From Dryas octopetala (taxonomy: Eukaryota > Streptophyta > Magnoliopsida > Rosales > Rosaceae), in NCBI GenBank assembly GCA_963921425.1, contig OY992834.1:11639271-11703270 (forward strand): 64,000 nt of DNA, written 5' to 3'. The translations under genes were made by a program, and so were the position numbers. Under the pieces are notes generated by a model. That model did not search any database. It saw nothing but the letters and a program-made list of their open reading frames with translations, and was not told the DNA's origin. Below are positions 1 to 11,600 of this stretch, piece after piece (the first letter of the stretch is position 1; the number at the start of each line of letters is the position of its first letter).

Positions 1-96
1 GCATTGACCAAGGCGATACCTGGGTTTGTCCCGCCACCATCTTCTCATCAACCTCCGTCAGATATGAATGATGATGATGCTACTAGTTTAGAATAG
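1..96 (+). CDS. C-terminal tail of an ORF inside the CACTA element (partial)
   Basis: Frame 1 is open from the first base to a TAG at 94-96 and encodes 31 residues. The tail is rich in Pro, Ser and Asp (it contains PPPSSHQPPS and a run of three Asp) and ends in TSLE. Its position just inside the transposon end suggests the 3' end of a transposase or accessory-protein gene. No domain is visible in so short a piece, so the assignment rests on context alone. Confidence 0.4.
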   Translation, partial: ALTKAIPGFVPPPSSHQPPSDMNDDDATSLE

Positions 97-261
97 ATTG
101 ACTATATATATTAGGGTTAATTACTACTTTGTATGGATATTTTGATATATAAATTTATGAATTTTGTTTTATATAGTTTTTGAATAAAGAATTTTTTTTT
201 AAATATTAAATTTAAATATATAATTTAAATAAAAAAAATAATTTTTTTTTTTAAAAAATAA

Positions 262-764
262 TGTTGAGCGACGAAATTTTTCGTCGCCCAAAGGGTGTTT
301 GGGCGACGAATAAATCTATTCCTCGCCCAAAGTATGTTTGGGCGACGGAATTTTTCGTCGCCTAAACATGCTTTGGGCGACGAATACCCTTATTCGTCGC
401 CCAAAGAACGTTCCAGCGAGGAAATTAGTTATTCCTCTCCCAAATCTTGTTTAGGCGACGGATAATTTCGTCGCCCAAACATGCTTTGGGCGACGAATAA
501 GGGTGTTCGTCGCCCAAACCCTCTTTGGGCGACGAAATTTGTCCGTCGCCTAAACATTCTTTGGGCGACGAATTTGATGTGTTGGGAGACAAAAAAATTT
601 CGTCGCCCCCAGGTGTCTTTGGGCGACGAAATTTATGGATTCGTCGCCCAAACTCTTGGGCGACGCATCTTGGGCGTCCAATTGCTCGACGAACCAATTT
701 CGTCGCCCAAACGTTTGGGCGACGAAACTCTACTTTGGGCGACGAATTCCGTTCCTCTCCCAAA
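262..764. repeat. Subterminal repeat array of the CACTA element
   Basis: About twenty copies of the core TTTGGGCGACGAA and its reverse complement TTCGTCGCCCAAA lie in roughly 500 bp, often as facing pairs with 10-25 bp spacers. Some copies have decayed (CCTCTCCCAAA, TCGCCTAAA). The block is much richer in GC than its surroundings. The short open frames across it, on both strands, are products of the repeat and not genes. Confidence 0.85.
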
Positions 765-1703
765 CCCTTTTTTCTTGTAGTGACTATAGTGTACAGGCGT
801 GCGATCGATGGAACTCATCCACCGACTTTAGCACAACACTACATGAACTGAATTAGTCATCATTAATTTCTCTACTAATTATGCACGCCTCTTTGCTTAT
901 AGATTCAGAGAAAAGAGAATGCAAAAATCAAACGTGCTATGGTCAGATGGTCAGAGTGGTGTAATTGTAGTATCGCGGAATATGATACTGGGAGAATGGA
1001 AAAACCGGAGCTGTGCGCTTTTTTGAGGATGTTAATGTTACATGTGCAATTTTTACTTTTGCAAGGAATTATAATCTTTTTTATTTTAATTTTATGTTCT
1101 TAGTTTCAATTTCAATAATCGTACTTTTGTCGTTTGAGTCGTTTGCAATTTAATTAAGACAAAATCAAATTTTTTCCAAATTTATTGACGGATCGAACAG
1201 TCACATATATACCTAGCATGTATGGATAAAATAGCCATTTTGTGTTCAGTTTTACTAAGCTGACTTTGTTACATCTCGCGGGTTAGGTAGTTGGATTAGA
1301 AAAAATGAACAAGAAAGGGCTATTGTGCCCTTCATACTCGCAGCATGTGACTCTTCCATCAACAAATTTTAAAGAAAATGAATTCTGTCTTTAACCAAGA
1401 AATTAAAGACTATTGTTGAAATTGAAATAATGGCCAAATTGGTCATTTAACCAAAATAGTAATAATAATAATAATAAAATAAAACATCTTCACAACATAA
1501 AATTTATAAGAGCTCGAGAAGATACAATTTAGCATTATTGTTATATTTAACTTCTCTCCTAATCTAATCTCCTCTTAACCCAACTAAACTTTTGAACATA
1601 TATATAATGTAACATTTAAACAACTTGATCCTATGATACATATTTAATTTTATGTTTTTCATTATTCCCTGATAATTTCTTAAGGCATATTCTCTACCGA
1701 TCG

Positions 1704-1706
<3 letters not shown>

Positions 1707-1756
<50 letters not shown>
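1707..1756. repeat. (CT)n microsatellite
   Basis: An uninterrupted CT dinucleotide run of about 50 bp in intergenic DNA. It is likely to vary in length between individuals. Confidence 0.95.
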
Positions 1757-1757
<1 letters not shown>

Positions 1758-1970
1758 AGTCCTCTATATTTTAAAGGCACCAGTCAATAGACTCAACACT
1801 TGATCAACCTTGTATTGGGAGAATAAAAATGAAGAATGTTCTAAAAAGCTCCAAGATACTAATTAAGTCAGACATATGAATAATTTGTTGAATGCTTGCT
1901 AATACGAAAAATGGTTGTTAGTTCATAAACTCACCAGTTTAATGGGAGAATAAGAGAAGGGTGGAGGACC

Positions 1971-1973
<3 letters not shown>

Positions 1974-2007
<34 letters not shown>
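1974..2007. repeat. (GA)n microsatellite
   Basis: An uninterrupted GA run of about 34 bp, some 220 bp downstream of the CT run and on the complementary motif, so the two could pair as an inverted repeat. Confidence 0.95.
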
Positions 2008-2008
<1 letters not shown>

Positions 2009-4539
2009 CAACTAAATGGGTTGTTCCCATGACGAGTAGCACGCTACATGGGATACTACTAGTCTCATTGGAGCCTTACAATATTTACAAAGTGAAGGAA
2101 GGACTAATGAAATCAATTCACAAATTGAAGCAACATCAAACAGTACTCCCTCCCTAACAATTTGCAGTGAGAAACAAGCAGCTAAGTTTACCTAAGGATG
2201 GATGGATCCGACATGTTCATGATTTCAAGATGCAAGATTCAAAAGTGTAATTAGTGATCCTCCCAAAAAGATAACAATTCGAAGCAATGAGAGAGAGAGT
2301 GAGAGGGAGTATATGTGCTGAATTCCATGCAACAATCATGGCTCTTTCAATCAATTTCTAAAGTCTTCCAAATCTCATGATGATAGAGTGAGGCATAGGA
2401 TATTTTGGTGGGTCCTCTTTTGTCCCAAGCTACTCCCCACCCTCACCCTCACCCTCACTTTCCAATTTCAAGGTAATGCATGTCCCTGCAGCCTGCAGGT
2501 GAGACTCAACCATCCCCACCAACTTTGCTAAAAAACTATGTCCAAGTCTAAATCAAATTTTGAGTTGTCGATCTCCTACTTCATCTTTACACTATGAAGT
2601 TATCTATCAAATATGGGTTGCAGTTGAAAATTTGAGTCCCCAAACAATAAGATCTTAAATAATAATAAATAAAAAAAACTTATAAAATAGACTAATATAT
2701 TGAATTATCAAACTTCATTATTGATTGAATTCCAAATTAAGGATACGATAATACTTTAATTTTTCACCCATTTAGAACTTAGTGCTTAATTAGTCTCTCC
2801 ATTTGGCATTGTACGTATACCCTAAATGTATAATATAACTCTTATTAGGCTAGATGCCTGATCTGTTATATATATAAGGTTTTATGGCAACAACATAGTA
2901 AGCAAAACACATCACTTGCCTAATCAATTTAATTTCCTAAGTTTCTTAATTATGGTAGTATTTTACAACTGAGAAGTTGTTCAGAAGATGGTGGATATAT
3001 GAGTTTGACCATACACTTTCAATTTATCCACCCGTGATACCAAAGTATGCGGTTTTATCTAAAGGCCTTGAAATTAGTGTCTAATGTAATTCTGTATATA
3101 CTAATGGATGACTCTTCACTTTTCCGATATGAGATTGCACCAATACTCTAATCAAGCTACATTTCTCTATGATATTGAACATCTATTTGATCCAAACAGT
3201 AGCTCCACTTTGATCCAAACATGCTAACTTTCCATATTCTCCAAATGGATTGCAAGAAACTCTAAATCCCAAGCGTTGATACCACTTGACACTTGTTGTG
3301 TGAAAGCCGATGAATGAGTCCGACCACGCACCTTCACAAACCCACACACTCCACCATATGTAGATATTTTTTTCCAATTTAACAACCCGACACAAAATTG
3401 GATATGAAGTTTTATCAAAGCGCTTCAAAGTTAGTGTGTATGGTCTAATTCTTTATATACCAATCGATGTCTTCTAACTTTTTCAATATTTGTACCAATG
3501 CGCTAATCAAACCACTTTTCTCCAACAATCTGGTATACATTTGTTGGTTTGCCCATTTGGTTTGGCCTTAATTTTCATAAGGCCATGTCACATGTGACCC
3601 ATTTAGTGGCTTAGGTTATTGGGGAAAGCCACTTTGTTGCACTCATATAAAAGCTTTGTTTTTCCTCTGACACCTTCGAGTAGGAGAAATTCGTTCTCTT
3701 TGTTTTGTGATTGAAGTGTGCTGGAACCATTCCACAATAGGAGCCTGTTTGCATTGACAAGAGGTGGTGCAGTCCTCTACATATTGAGTGAGGAGGAATT
3801 ATTTTTATAATTTCTTCTCTATTATTGTGAATATTTGAGAAGTGGTGCCGTGCTATTTTGTGAGATGAAATTTATTTCTTCTCTTTTGTTATTTGTGAGA
3901 GTCGAGCAAGTTGTGCCTTTTTAATAAAAAAGCCCAATTTGTTTATCTTTTTTTGGGTACTAGCCATAGTTCTTCTTTATCTAGCCCATTTCTTGTAGTA
4001 AGCCCAATGTCCTATACAATCGTAGAAAGTCGTACATTGGTAAGGAATACATGACATAATTAGGCCCAACTTCTGTCGTAAGCCCAAATCCTTTAACCTC
4101 TATTTCGTTTTACAAATATCTTGATTTTTTTTTGTCTCCTTTTCAATAAAGAATATATTTGAAGCCATCATATTCATGTCTTAAGTTATACTCATTAAAT
4201 TTGTTTATCAAATAATATAATTAATTTTTTATTTATTTGAGTCTAAACTTATTTAACTCATTTGGTTTATAAATTATAAGTTAAATACTGGCAGATGACA
4301 CATTATTCAGTAAACAAACCTCATAATCTTATTCTTATTATAAATTATTTTTAATAAATTCAGAAATGAATTTATTAAAAAATAAACTTGACTGTTTTGG
4401 AACGTGGCAATGCACTTTGTAATTTAATAAGAATACAGAAATGAAAAAAATAACATGAAAAAAAAAAAACAAAACAAAAATGCGAATATTCCAGAGCAAG
4501 TCAGCAATCAGTATTAGGGTTTTCTTTTCAGTAAATGTG

Positions 4540-4546
4540 TATATAA
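4540..4546 (+). promoter_or_regulatory. Probable TATA box of NDPK1
   Basis: TATATAA followed by GG lies 94-100 bp upstream of the NDPK1 start codon. That would put transcription initiation near 4570-4580 and give a 5' UTR of about 60-70 bp. This is a sequence-context call without expression data. Confidence 0.55.
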
Positions 4547-4639
4547 GGCCTCTTTCTCGCATACTTTACCATTCAGCTCAGACCATCACTCGCACTTTCA
4601 GCAACTACTACTATTGTTCAAAAAATCATTACCGAAAAA

Positions 4640-6613
4640 ATGGAGCAAACTTTCATCATGATCAAGCCTGATGGAGTTCAGAGGGGCCTGGTAATGATTT
4701 CTTTATTTTGTTTTTGGTCAACTAATGCTTTCTTTATTGTCATACTGTTTTATTGTTTATGTTTGTAGCTTGATGTAGGTCTGTTAGCTTGAAGGACTAG
4801 TCGAATCTTATCTGGGTTTTAGTGGGTTTGTTTAGATGTTTTTTTATGTATATGAATTTTTTGGCAAGTGTTATCTCTATGGTGTTTGGTTGGTGGGAAA
4901 GCTTAGGGAAAGAAGGGAAATTTATGGGTTTTCTTTGGGGTGATTGGACAACAAGTATTTTTAAATTAAATCTGAGCTGGGGTTGTATGTTTTTATTTAC
5001 TTGCATGAAGTTTTGATAGTTGCAGTATGTAGTGTTTGGTTTCTCAGAAAATTAAGGGAAACTGGTGTGCAAATCTTGCGTTTTATTTGTTTGTGAAGTG
5101 GGTACACAAAAGATTTTCTTTTTAACTTGGTTAATACTGCTATGGTTTTGCCTTGCACAAGATGCATTATAATATTTCAATCCAGATGTCTGAGCCTTAT
5201 TTTGCTGGCTACAAAGTTTTCAATCTTTCTTATAAGTTCATCTTTGTTTCAGGTTGGTGACATTATTAGCAGGTTTGAGAAGAAGGGATTCTATTTGAAG
5301 GGTAATTTCTAGCGACGGTTGATCTTATTTAAATTATATGAACTGTGAAAATTGGTGACGATATTATTTAACATATATGCCTTTCCTGTTTATGAAATTA
5401 ATGAATTACTGACTAAAATTTTCTGCAGACTTCAAATACGGTTGAAATCTAAAGTTTTTGTTTATTTTCCGCAGACTTTCTTTAAGAACTAGTAAAAGAT
5501 GCCAAATTTAACTCATCTTAACCATTTCTATGTTATATTTATACTCAATTCTTTATTTATTTATTTAGTTTTCTATATTCCATAGATGCTAGTACCCTCT
5601 GAATATGCTTGGGCAAGTCATGTAAAATGCCCTTTAAATTTGTCTTGGGTGAATAGATAAATTTGGATTTGTAATTATCAGGAGTTTCTTCTTAATTAGT
5701 TTGTGGTTTTTTCAGGTTTGAAGCTCACCAATGTGGAACGTGCTTTTGCTGAGAGACACTATGCAGACTTGTCTGCAAAGCCCTTTTTCAATGGATTGGT
5801 TGATTATATTATTTCTGGTCCTGTTGTTGCTATGATTTGGGAGGGTAAGAATGTTGTGTTGACTGGCCGAAAGATTATTGGGGCCACTAACCCTGCAGAA
5901 TCTGCCCCTGGAACCATCCGTGGTGATTTTGCAATTGAGATTGGCAGGTATATTGCTTCTTCCGTGTTTTCTAAGTCCATTTTGCATGAATGATATTGCC
6001 ATATGCGGTATTCTTGATGCCTATAATGTGATCCCAAATCATTTTCTTCTTGAAATGCTTAACAGTCAGTACTCAGTAGTATATTAATGCTTATGTTGTG
6101 TTATAGTGAAACAGTAATACTACAGGCACGCAATCAAATCCCAAAATTTTGAATTGAAATTGATGTGACTGTTTCATTTGTGTAACTTTGGGTTTACTAA
6201 GTCATCTAATTCAGTTTTAACAAATAAGATATATATTATCAAGTCATTTGCCACATCATTTAACCAAATTTGGGTAAAATTTTGGTGCCTCTCGTTTTAT
6301 TTTTGCTGGTGTTAAAGTATATTTCTATGGCCTTGTGAAATTCGTTTGAAATAATCGTTTATGGTGATAGATCATTAAATAGAAATTTTAGTTGAAAGTA
6401 GTTTACGGCTGAGTTATTCACTTCCAAATTTATCATAAATAACAATCACTGAGACTCTTTATGTATGTTCTATTTGATGAAATTATGTTGGCTTGCAGGA
6501 ATATCATTCATGGAAGTGATTCAGTTGAGAGTGCAAGGAAAGAGATTGCCCTGTGGTTCCCCGATGGCCCTGCTAACTGGGAGAGCAGCGTTCACCACTG
6601 GATCTACGAGTAA
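4640..6613 (+). CDS. NDPK1: Nucleoside diphosphate kinase, cytosolic group I, intact, 4 exons
   Basis: NDP kinase moves the gamma-phosphate of NTPs to NDPs through a phosphohistidine intermediate. Exons are 4640-4690, 5253-5301, 5716-5947 and 6499-6613. All introns are GT-AG, phases match, and the product is 148 aa, the usual length of plant cytosolic NDPK without a transit peptide. The start [17 protein letters not shown] is diagnostic. [24 protein letters not shown] and [18 protein letters not shown] follow in exon 3. Exon 4 carries the active-site signature [12 protein letters not shown], with the catalytic His at residue 115, and ends in WIYE. The gene has its own TATA box. Its 3' two exons and downstream DNA recur near 21.0-23.9 kb, so this is the parent and probably the only functional copy here. 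Confidence 0.95.
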
Positions 6614-8019
6614 ACTTTGTCTAATCGAGTGACCGGTTGCTTCCAGCATCCTATATTTTCCAATTAGTCTTTTGATGAACTTGTTGAGTTTTGACTTCTA
6701 TTTTAAGTCTGGTGATGCCTATTTCCTTGGAACATGAGATATGTATAAGATTTTAAGCTTATTGTAGTGCTGCTAAGATCTTATGGTTGAGTCTAATATG
6801 TACCCATTGAAATGAAGGTTCAGATTAAGGGTTTTGTGCACTGATTCTCTTGTTGAATGCTATCTGAAAATGCATGGTAGGATTTGATACGGAGGGATAA
6901 TGTTCTCTTGTCATAATCAGTTCGGCATGTTATCCTGTCATCTTATATGACAGGAGAACATCGGACACAAAGCATGAATATCTTGGTGTGATTCGTGTTA
7001 TGTTATGAACCGTTTGATTTAAGGTTTCCTAAAGAAAAAGAAGAAACAACAATATTCCCTTCAGTGATAAGGGGGAATTTCCTTTTTTCACTGAAGACTC
7101 TATGAGACCTTATCTTACTCTCTAGAAAAGCATGGTAACTGGAATTGGAATTTCGTTTATTGTCTCATAGATATTGTAATCTATGAACTTGACTCTGCTT
7201 TACTGCCCTGCCGAATATGTTGAAGAAAATCTACATCTACATATTACGTATATATCAGAAATCATAAAAGTAAAATGAAATCAAAATCCACTAGTGAGCA
7301 AACACGGTGAAACTCCATCCACCCTTTTACCTCCTTAAGCCATTACCTCCTGAGGAGAGTGAAGACCTCTTGGAAATTGTACTAACAAAATGGGTCCCGT
7401 TCAAGGGACACAAAACCGTATTTTTTTAACCCTTTTTAGCACTTAGATGTTTACATGGTCAAAAATGTACCAGACAGAAAAACTTCTTTTATTGTTTTTA
7501 TTAAAAACGCAACATTTCTGCACCTGTACATTATACAAATTTCCTTCTCTCCCTATAATAGTTGTGCACATTTTTTTTGTTTTCCAGTACTGATTCAATT
7601 CTCCTTCCTTACCCAAAAAACTTCTCTCCCACCGTTTTTTCCTTCAAACTCTCAAACACTTACAAGGTCCTGATGCAAAACTTTATAAATTTCACGATAC
7701 ATTTGAAAGTGCAGCTGATTTCGATATTTTTCTTTTTAATGTAAGAAGCCTTGAGCATAAGCTGAAAGTCACTTGTTTGTCAATTCAGTTATTTTGATTC
7801 TCAAATCAAAACTGCCCTTAACATCTTCATACTATATAACTACAGGACCAAAAGAACCAGTTCAAGACACATTTAGAATTCGAATAAAAGACCAAGAAAT
7901 CATTAGGCGCATACTGTTGCCAACTTAGTTCAAAACATACCAATACATTCCACAGGCAGTCAATTCATGTGTCTAGAAACAGAAGAGTCAAATTCACATA
8001 TACAACAGTATTTCACTAC
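6614..8019. other. NDPK1 3' UTR and spacer (also present in unit C)
   Basis: No coding potential is recognised. Nearly the same sequence occurs at 22055-23454, with only occasional single-base differences seen by eye (for example near 6714 and 7394). It is therefore part of the recent duplication. A stem-like pair, gataacatgccgaac... against ...cagttcggcatg, was considered but is not a clear terminator. Confidence 0.6.
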
Positions 8020-8202
8020 AAATGGGAAGTTGAGGCCTTTGGCAGTCATCCCTCACTCGATGCACATAGTTTGCCCAAAAATGAATGCCAGCGAAGAAGA
8101 CACCTCTCGATTCACATAGTTGATAGCTTCTGAAAATTCTTTGTCACTGAGAACAAAGGACACATTAACTATGTTAAGCTGAAGAGGATGGGCGATTGAA
8201 AC
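8020..8202 (-). pseudogene. Relic resembling the last exon of a short-chain dehydrogenase/reductase
   Basis: Read on the minus strand, a splice-acceptor-like ttgcag is followed by an open stretch that ends with IFGQTMCIE, a stop codon, then GMTAKGLNF. This resembles the C-terminus of plant SDRs of the tropinone-reductase type, where a TGQ...VDGG...NG tail is typical. The catalytic Tyr-Lys part and Rossmann fold are absent, and in this copy the first Gly of the GG pair is a stop. The twin in unit C lacks that stop. The family call rests on a short motif, so it is tentative. Confidence 0.4.
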
Positions 8203-8654
8203 CTGCAAATGGAAAGTAGATTCAAGATTAGTACCCATATATATATATATATGTTATACTAAATGAGTTATCTTTTGCTCTAAACATTAGGAAGAATTCA
8301 TTGCTAGCCAAAAAGGTGAATACATATATATTGTATGAGCTCTTGTAATAAAAAACCAGAGCACAGAGACTCGTCATAATAACGCATTGTGATTCATCCA
8401 AGCTATAAAATGGGATGCAAAAATTAATATTTTAATGAGAAAATTGAAGGTGTTTCCCGTTGAACCAGGATGAGACCTTGTTTGGCTCCCCTCACTGACT
8501 GTACTCCAGTTCAAACTTCAAACATTACAGAATGCGATGACAAAGAAGCAGATCGAGTTTGCATAAAATTACCTGTTGAGAGGGAATTGCATAATTACAA
8601 TTCACACAACTGGGTGGGAGTGGGACCCATCAACACATACATTCTCATACAATA

Positions 8655-11600
8655 TCATATGAGCTTCCCATCAATCCTTATGTTGGGGATGTGAGCAATC
8701 TTGGGCCACTCTTCCCCTTTCTCTCTCTCGCACCGTTCTGAAAGCAAAGGACATCCCGAGATTTGTAGATTAGAAAGAGAATTGGGTAGCCCTTCATCTG
8801 GCAAGCACTGGAGCTCAGGGCAGCTCACAATCCACAACTTTTGAAGAGAGTTGAGGTGTCGAAACCCCTTGCCGTACTCCATGCTCTTAAGATTCCAAAG
8901 ATTGGAGATCCTGAGATAAGTGAGAGTGGTGGGCAGCAGCCCCTCCTCCGGAAATGAATCATCTACTACTTCTTCACAATCTCTGAACCCAAGTGTCAAG
9001 TGTGTAAGAGAGGTGAGTCTTGGTAGACCCCACTGCATCCGCTTTGCCATCAGTTTCTTGCAAACAAAGATCCCAAGTGATTTTAATTTTGACGGCAATC
9101 CCTCTTCCGGAAATGATTCCAATTCTGGACAATTGACTATCCACAGAGTCTCAAGTGATAGGAGAAGGTTGTGCATCTCTTCAGGCAGTGACCTCAATTT
9201 CTCACAATCACTTATTTTTATCTCCGTCAAGTTGGGCGCATCCAGCCCTCCATCGGGAAAACATACAATATTTGGGCAATAAGATATATCCAACGTACGG
9301 AGGGAGAAGAGTTTGGGGGATTTAGATTCTTGTGAACTAGTAAGGGATAAATTCATGTTACTCAGTCTGAGTGTTTGAAGCTTTGGGAAGTAGTCTAATG
9401 GTAATCCCCCGTTTAGCTTGACACAATCCCTGAGAATGAGCTCACAAAGATTAGGAAAAACTCCACCTTCATCGCCACATCCAACGAAACACCATTCCAA
9501 TTCTGGACAATCTTCTATCCACAGAGACTCAAGTGATGGGAGAAGGCTGTGCATCTCTTCAGGCAGCGAGCTCAATTTCTCACATCTGCTTATTCTTATC
9601 TTCGTCAAGTTGGGAGTCTCCGGCCCATACCAACTTGGAAATGTTGTCCCTCCATATGAATAAATAAAAAGCCTTTTTAGGTTTGTATGAGGTTGGAGCT
9701 TCTCTAGAACTTCTCTCTCTCTTTCTTGGTGTGAGTCATCGGTTACACTACTTGGTTCCCATTTCAATTCTAGTTCATTGAGATACTTCTTGTTCCTCAT
9801 GATGTTGTCCTCCAAAGCATCCTTGGCATGAGCGAGATTACAAAGTCCTGAGATACCAAGTGTTCCGCGCAAATACCGAAGCTCCTTTAACTCCAAAATA
9901 TCATGCCCTGCACTATGCTTGTCTAGCACAAAGTAATTTAGCATTTGGAGGTCTTTCAACTTTCCCATATGCGGTGGCATCTTTTGTAACTTTGTACCCT
10001 CAATATCTAGATGGCGCAACTTCATTAGTCTTCCCAAGTTGGTTGGCAGCTGAGTAAGAGCTTTACAATGTGACAACAATAGTGTTTGTAAATTATACAA
10101 AGTACACGCTGTATCAGGTAACTTTTTGATCGAAGTGTAAGACAAGTCCAAGTGCCTTAGATGTTTCAATTTGTCAATTGAATCAGGCAGCTCCTTCAAA
10201 TCATAACCTGCTAAATTGAGCACTCTTAAATATTGTAACTTTGAAAAGAAATCATGTAGTACCTTGGCATCCAATTGTCGGAGCTTAAGACCATACACAT
10301 ATGTTTGAGATGGGAGGAAAGTGCGCAAATATTTAGCTTCATATAAAGCCTGAAAATTTTTAAAGCCATAACCACCACATTTATATGAAAAATGACGAGT
10401 CTTACTCACAATGTTGGGTGAGTCACTATCCCCCCCCCACCTCACACAAAAATCACCGGACACAAACTTTGCTAAATCATGAATAAGGTCATGCATGATG
10501 AACTTTGACACTGCATACTTTGCAGGTTGAAAAAAAGACCTTGAAATTAGATCCTGGAAGTAGCCTTCTCCAACTTCTTCCACCATTTCATTCTTTGTGG
10601 GCTCTAAAAGATCTTCAGCCTTCCATAACAAAACCAATTTTGATCTTTCAAATTCATAATTCTTGGGAAATATCGAACAATAAACAAAACAACGCTTGAG
10701 ATATGAAGGCAAATAATGGTAGCTCAACCATAAAGCTGGTAACACTTTAATCTTCTCTGGTGGAAACTCCCATATGTCACTGTTTTGTATTTTTTCCCAT
10801 TCCTCCACACTATTTAATTTAGAGCGTAGGAGACCTCCAAGTGATTTAGCAGCTAAAGGAAGACCATTACACTTTCGGACAATTTTTCTCCCTATTACTT
10901 CAAGATCTGAGCGTGCACTAACTTCTGCATTTTCAAAGGCATGATTTGCAAATATCAACCAGCAATCTTCTTCAGATATTTCCTCTAAACGACGAGTTTG
11001 AAGAGTACTACCCATCATAGAAGCAACGTCTTGATTGCGTGTTGTGACAATTATCTTACTTCCATATGCACCAGACTCAAAGGGACGCCTTAAAGAATCC
11101 CAATGAGTATAATTCTCATTCCATATGTCATCGTGAACGAAGAGAAACTTCTTCCCTGTCAACACCTCCTTTAGTTGTAATTGAAGGAGATCTAAGTTCG
11201 TCATATCACAAGTTTGTTTAGTGATTGACTCATAAATTGTTTTTGTTATGGCAAAAACATCAAATTCTTTTGAAACGCAAACCCATGCACAAATGTCAAA
11301 ATGTCCTTTGACGCTATCATCGTTGTATAAGAGCTGAGCAAAGGTGGTCTTTCCAATTCCGCCCATGCCCACAATAGGAAGAACACTTACGTTATTGCCA
11401 GTTGCATCATCTGATAGCAATAACTTAATGAAGCTCTCCTTCTCTTCATCTCTTCCATACACATTAGATTCTACCAAAGAAGTAGTTGAAAGAGGTAGTA
11501 TTGATTCTGGTATTCCGTGTCTACCATCTGTTTTCAAATTAAGGGCATCCTTTTGCTCTACAATGAATTCTAGAGTCTCAAGAATTTCCTCTATCCTGGA

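Larger units (their letters stand above)
1..782. mobile_element. CACTA (En/Spm) transposon, right end, truncated by window start
   Basis: The element ends at 765-782 with a sequence whose reverse complement begins CACTACAAGAAAAAAGGG, the classic CACTA-superfamily terminal inverted repeat. The next three bases, act (783-785), would be the 3-bp target duplication, but the partner lies outside the window. Inside the terminus is a dense array of short direct and inverted subterminal repeats, as expected where transposase binds. The left terminus and most of the body are not in view, so autonomy cannot be judged. Confidence 0.85.
786..4539. other. Intergenic region upstream of NDPK1
   Basis: No convincing gene is seen. 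The region holds a (CT)n microsatellite at 1707-1756, a (GA)n microsatellite at 1974-2007 and a pyrimidine-rich stretch near 2430-2460. Two diverged direct repeats of about 200 bp lie at about 2985-3180 and 3300-3530; both contain a version of a phrase like accaatgcgctaatcaa. A segment at 3540-3960 begins TGTTGG and has an internal catataaaagc box, so it could be a decayed LTR, but no matching end was found. Confidence 0.6.

Noticed and set aside
425..856. Short open frames across 425-856 on both strands
   Set aside because: Their translations are repeats of the GGGCGACGAA motif in different frames and carry no protein signal.
3540..3960. Possible solo LTR starting TGTTGG with an internal TATA-like box
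   Set aside because: No matching CA end, target duplication or second copy was found in the window, so it is only mentioned under the intergenic entry.
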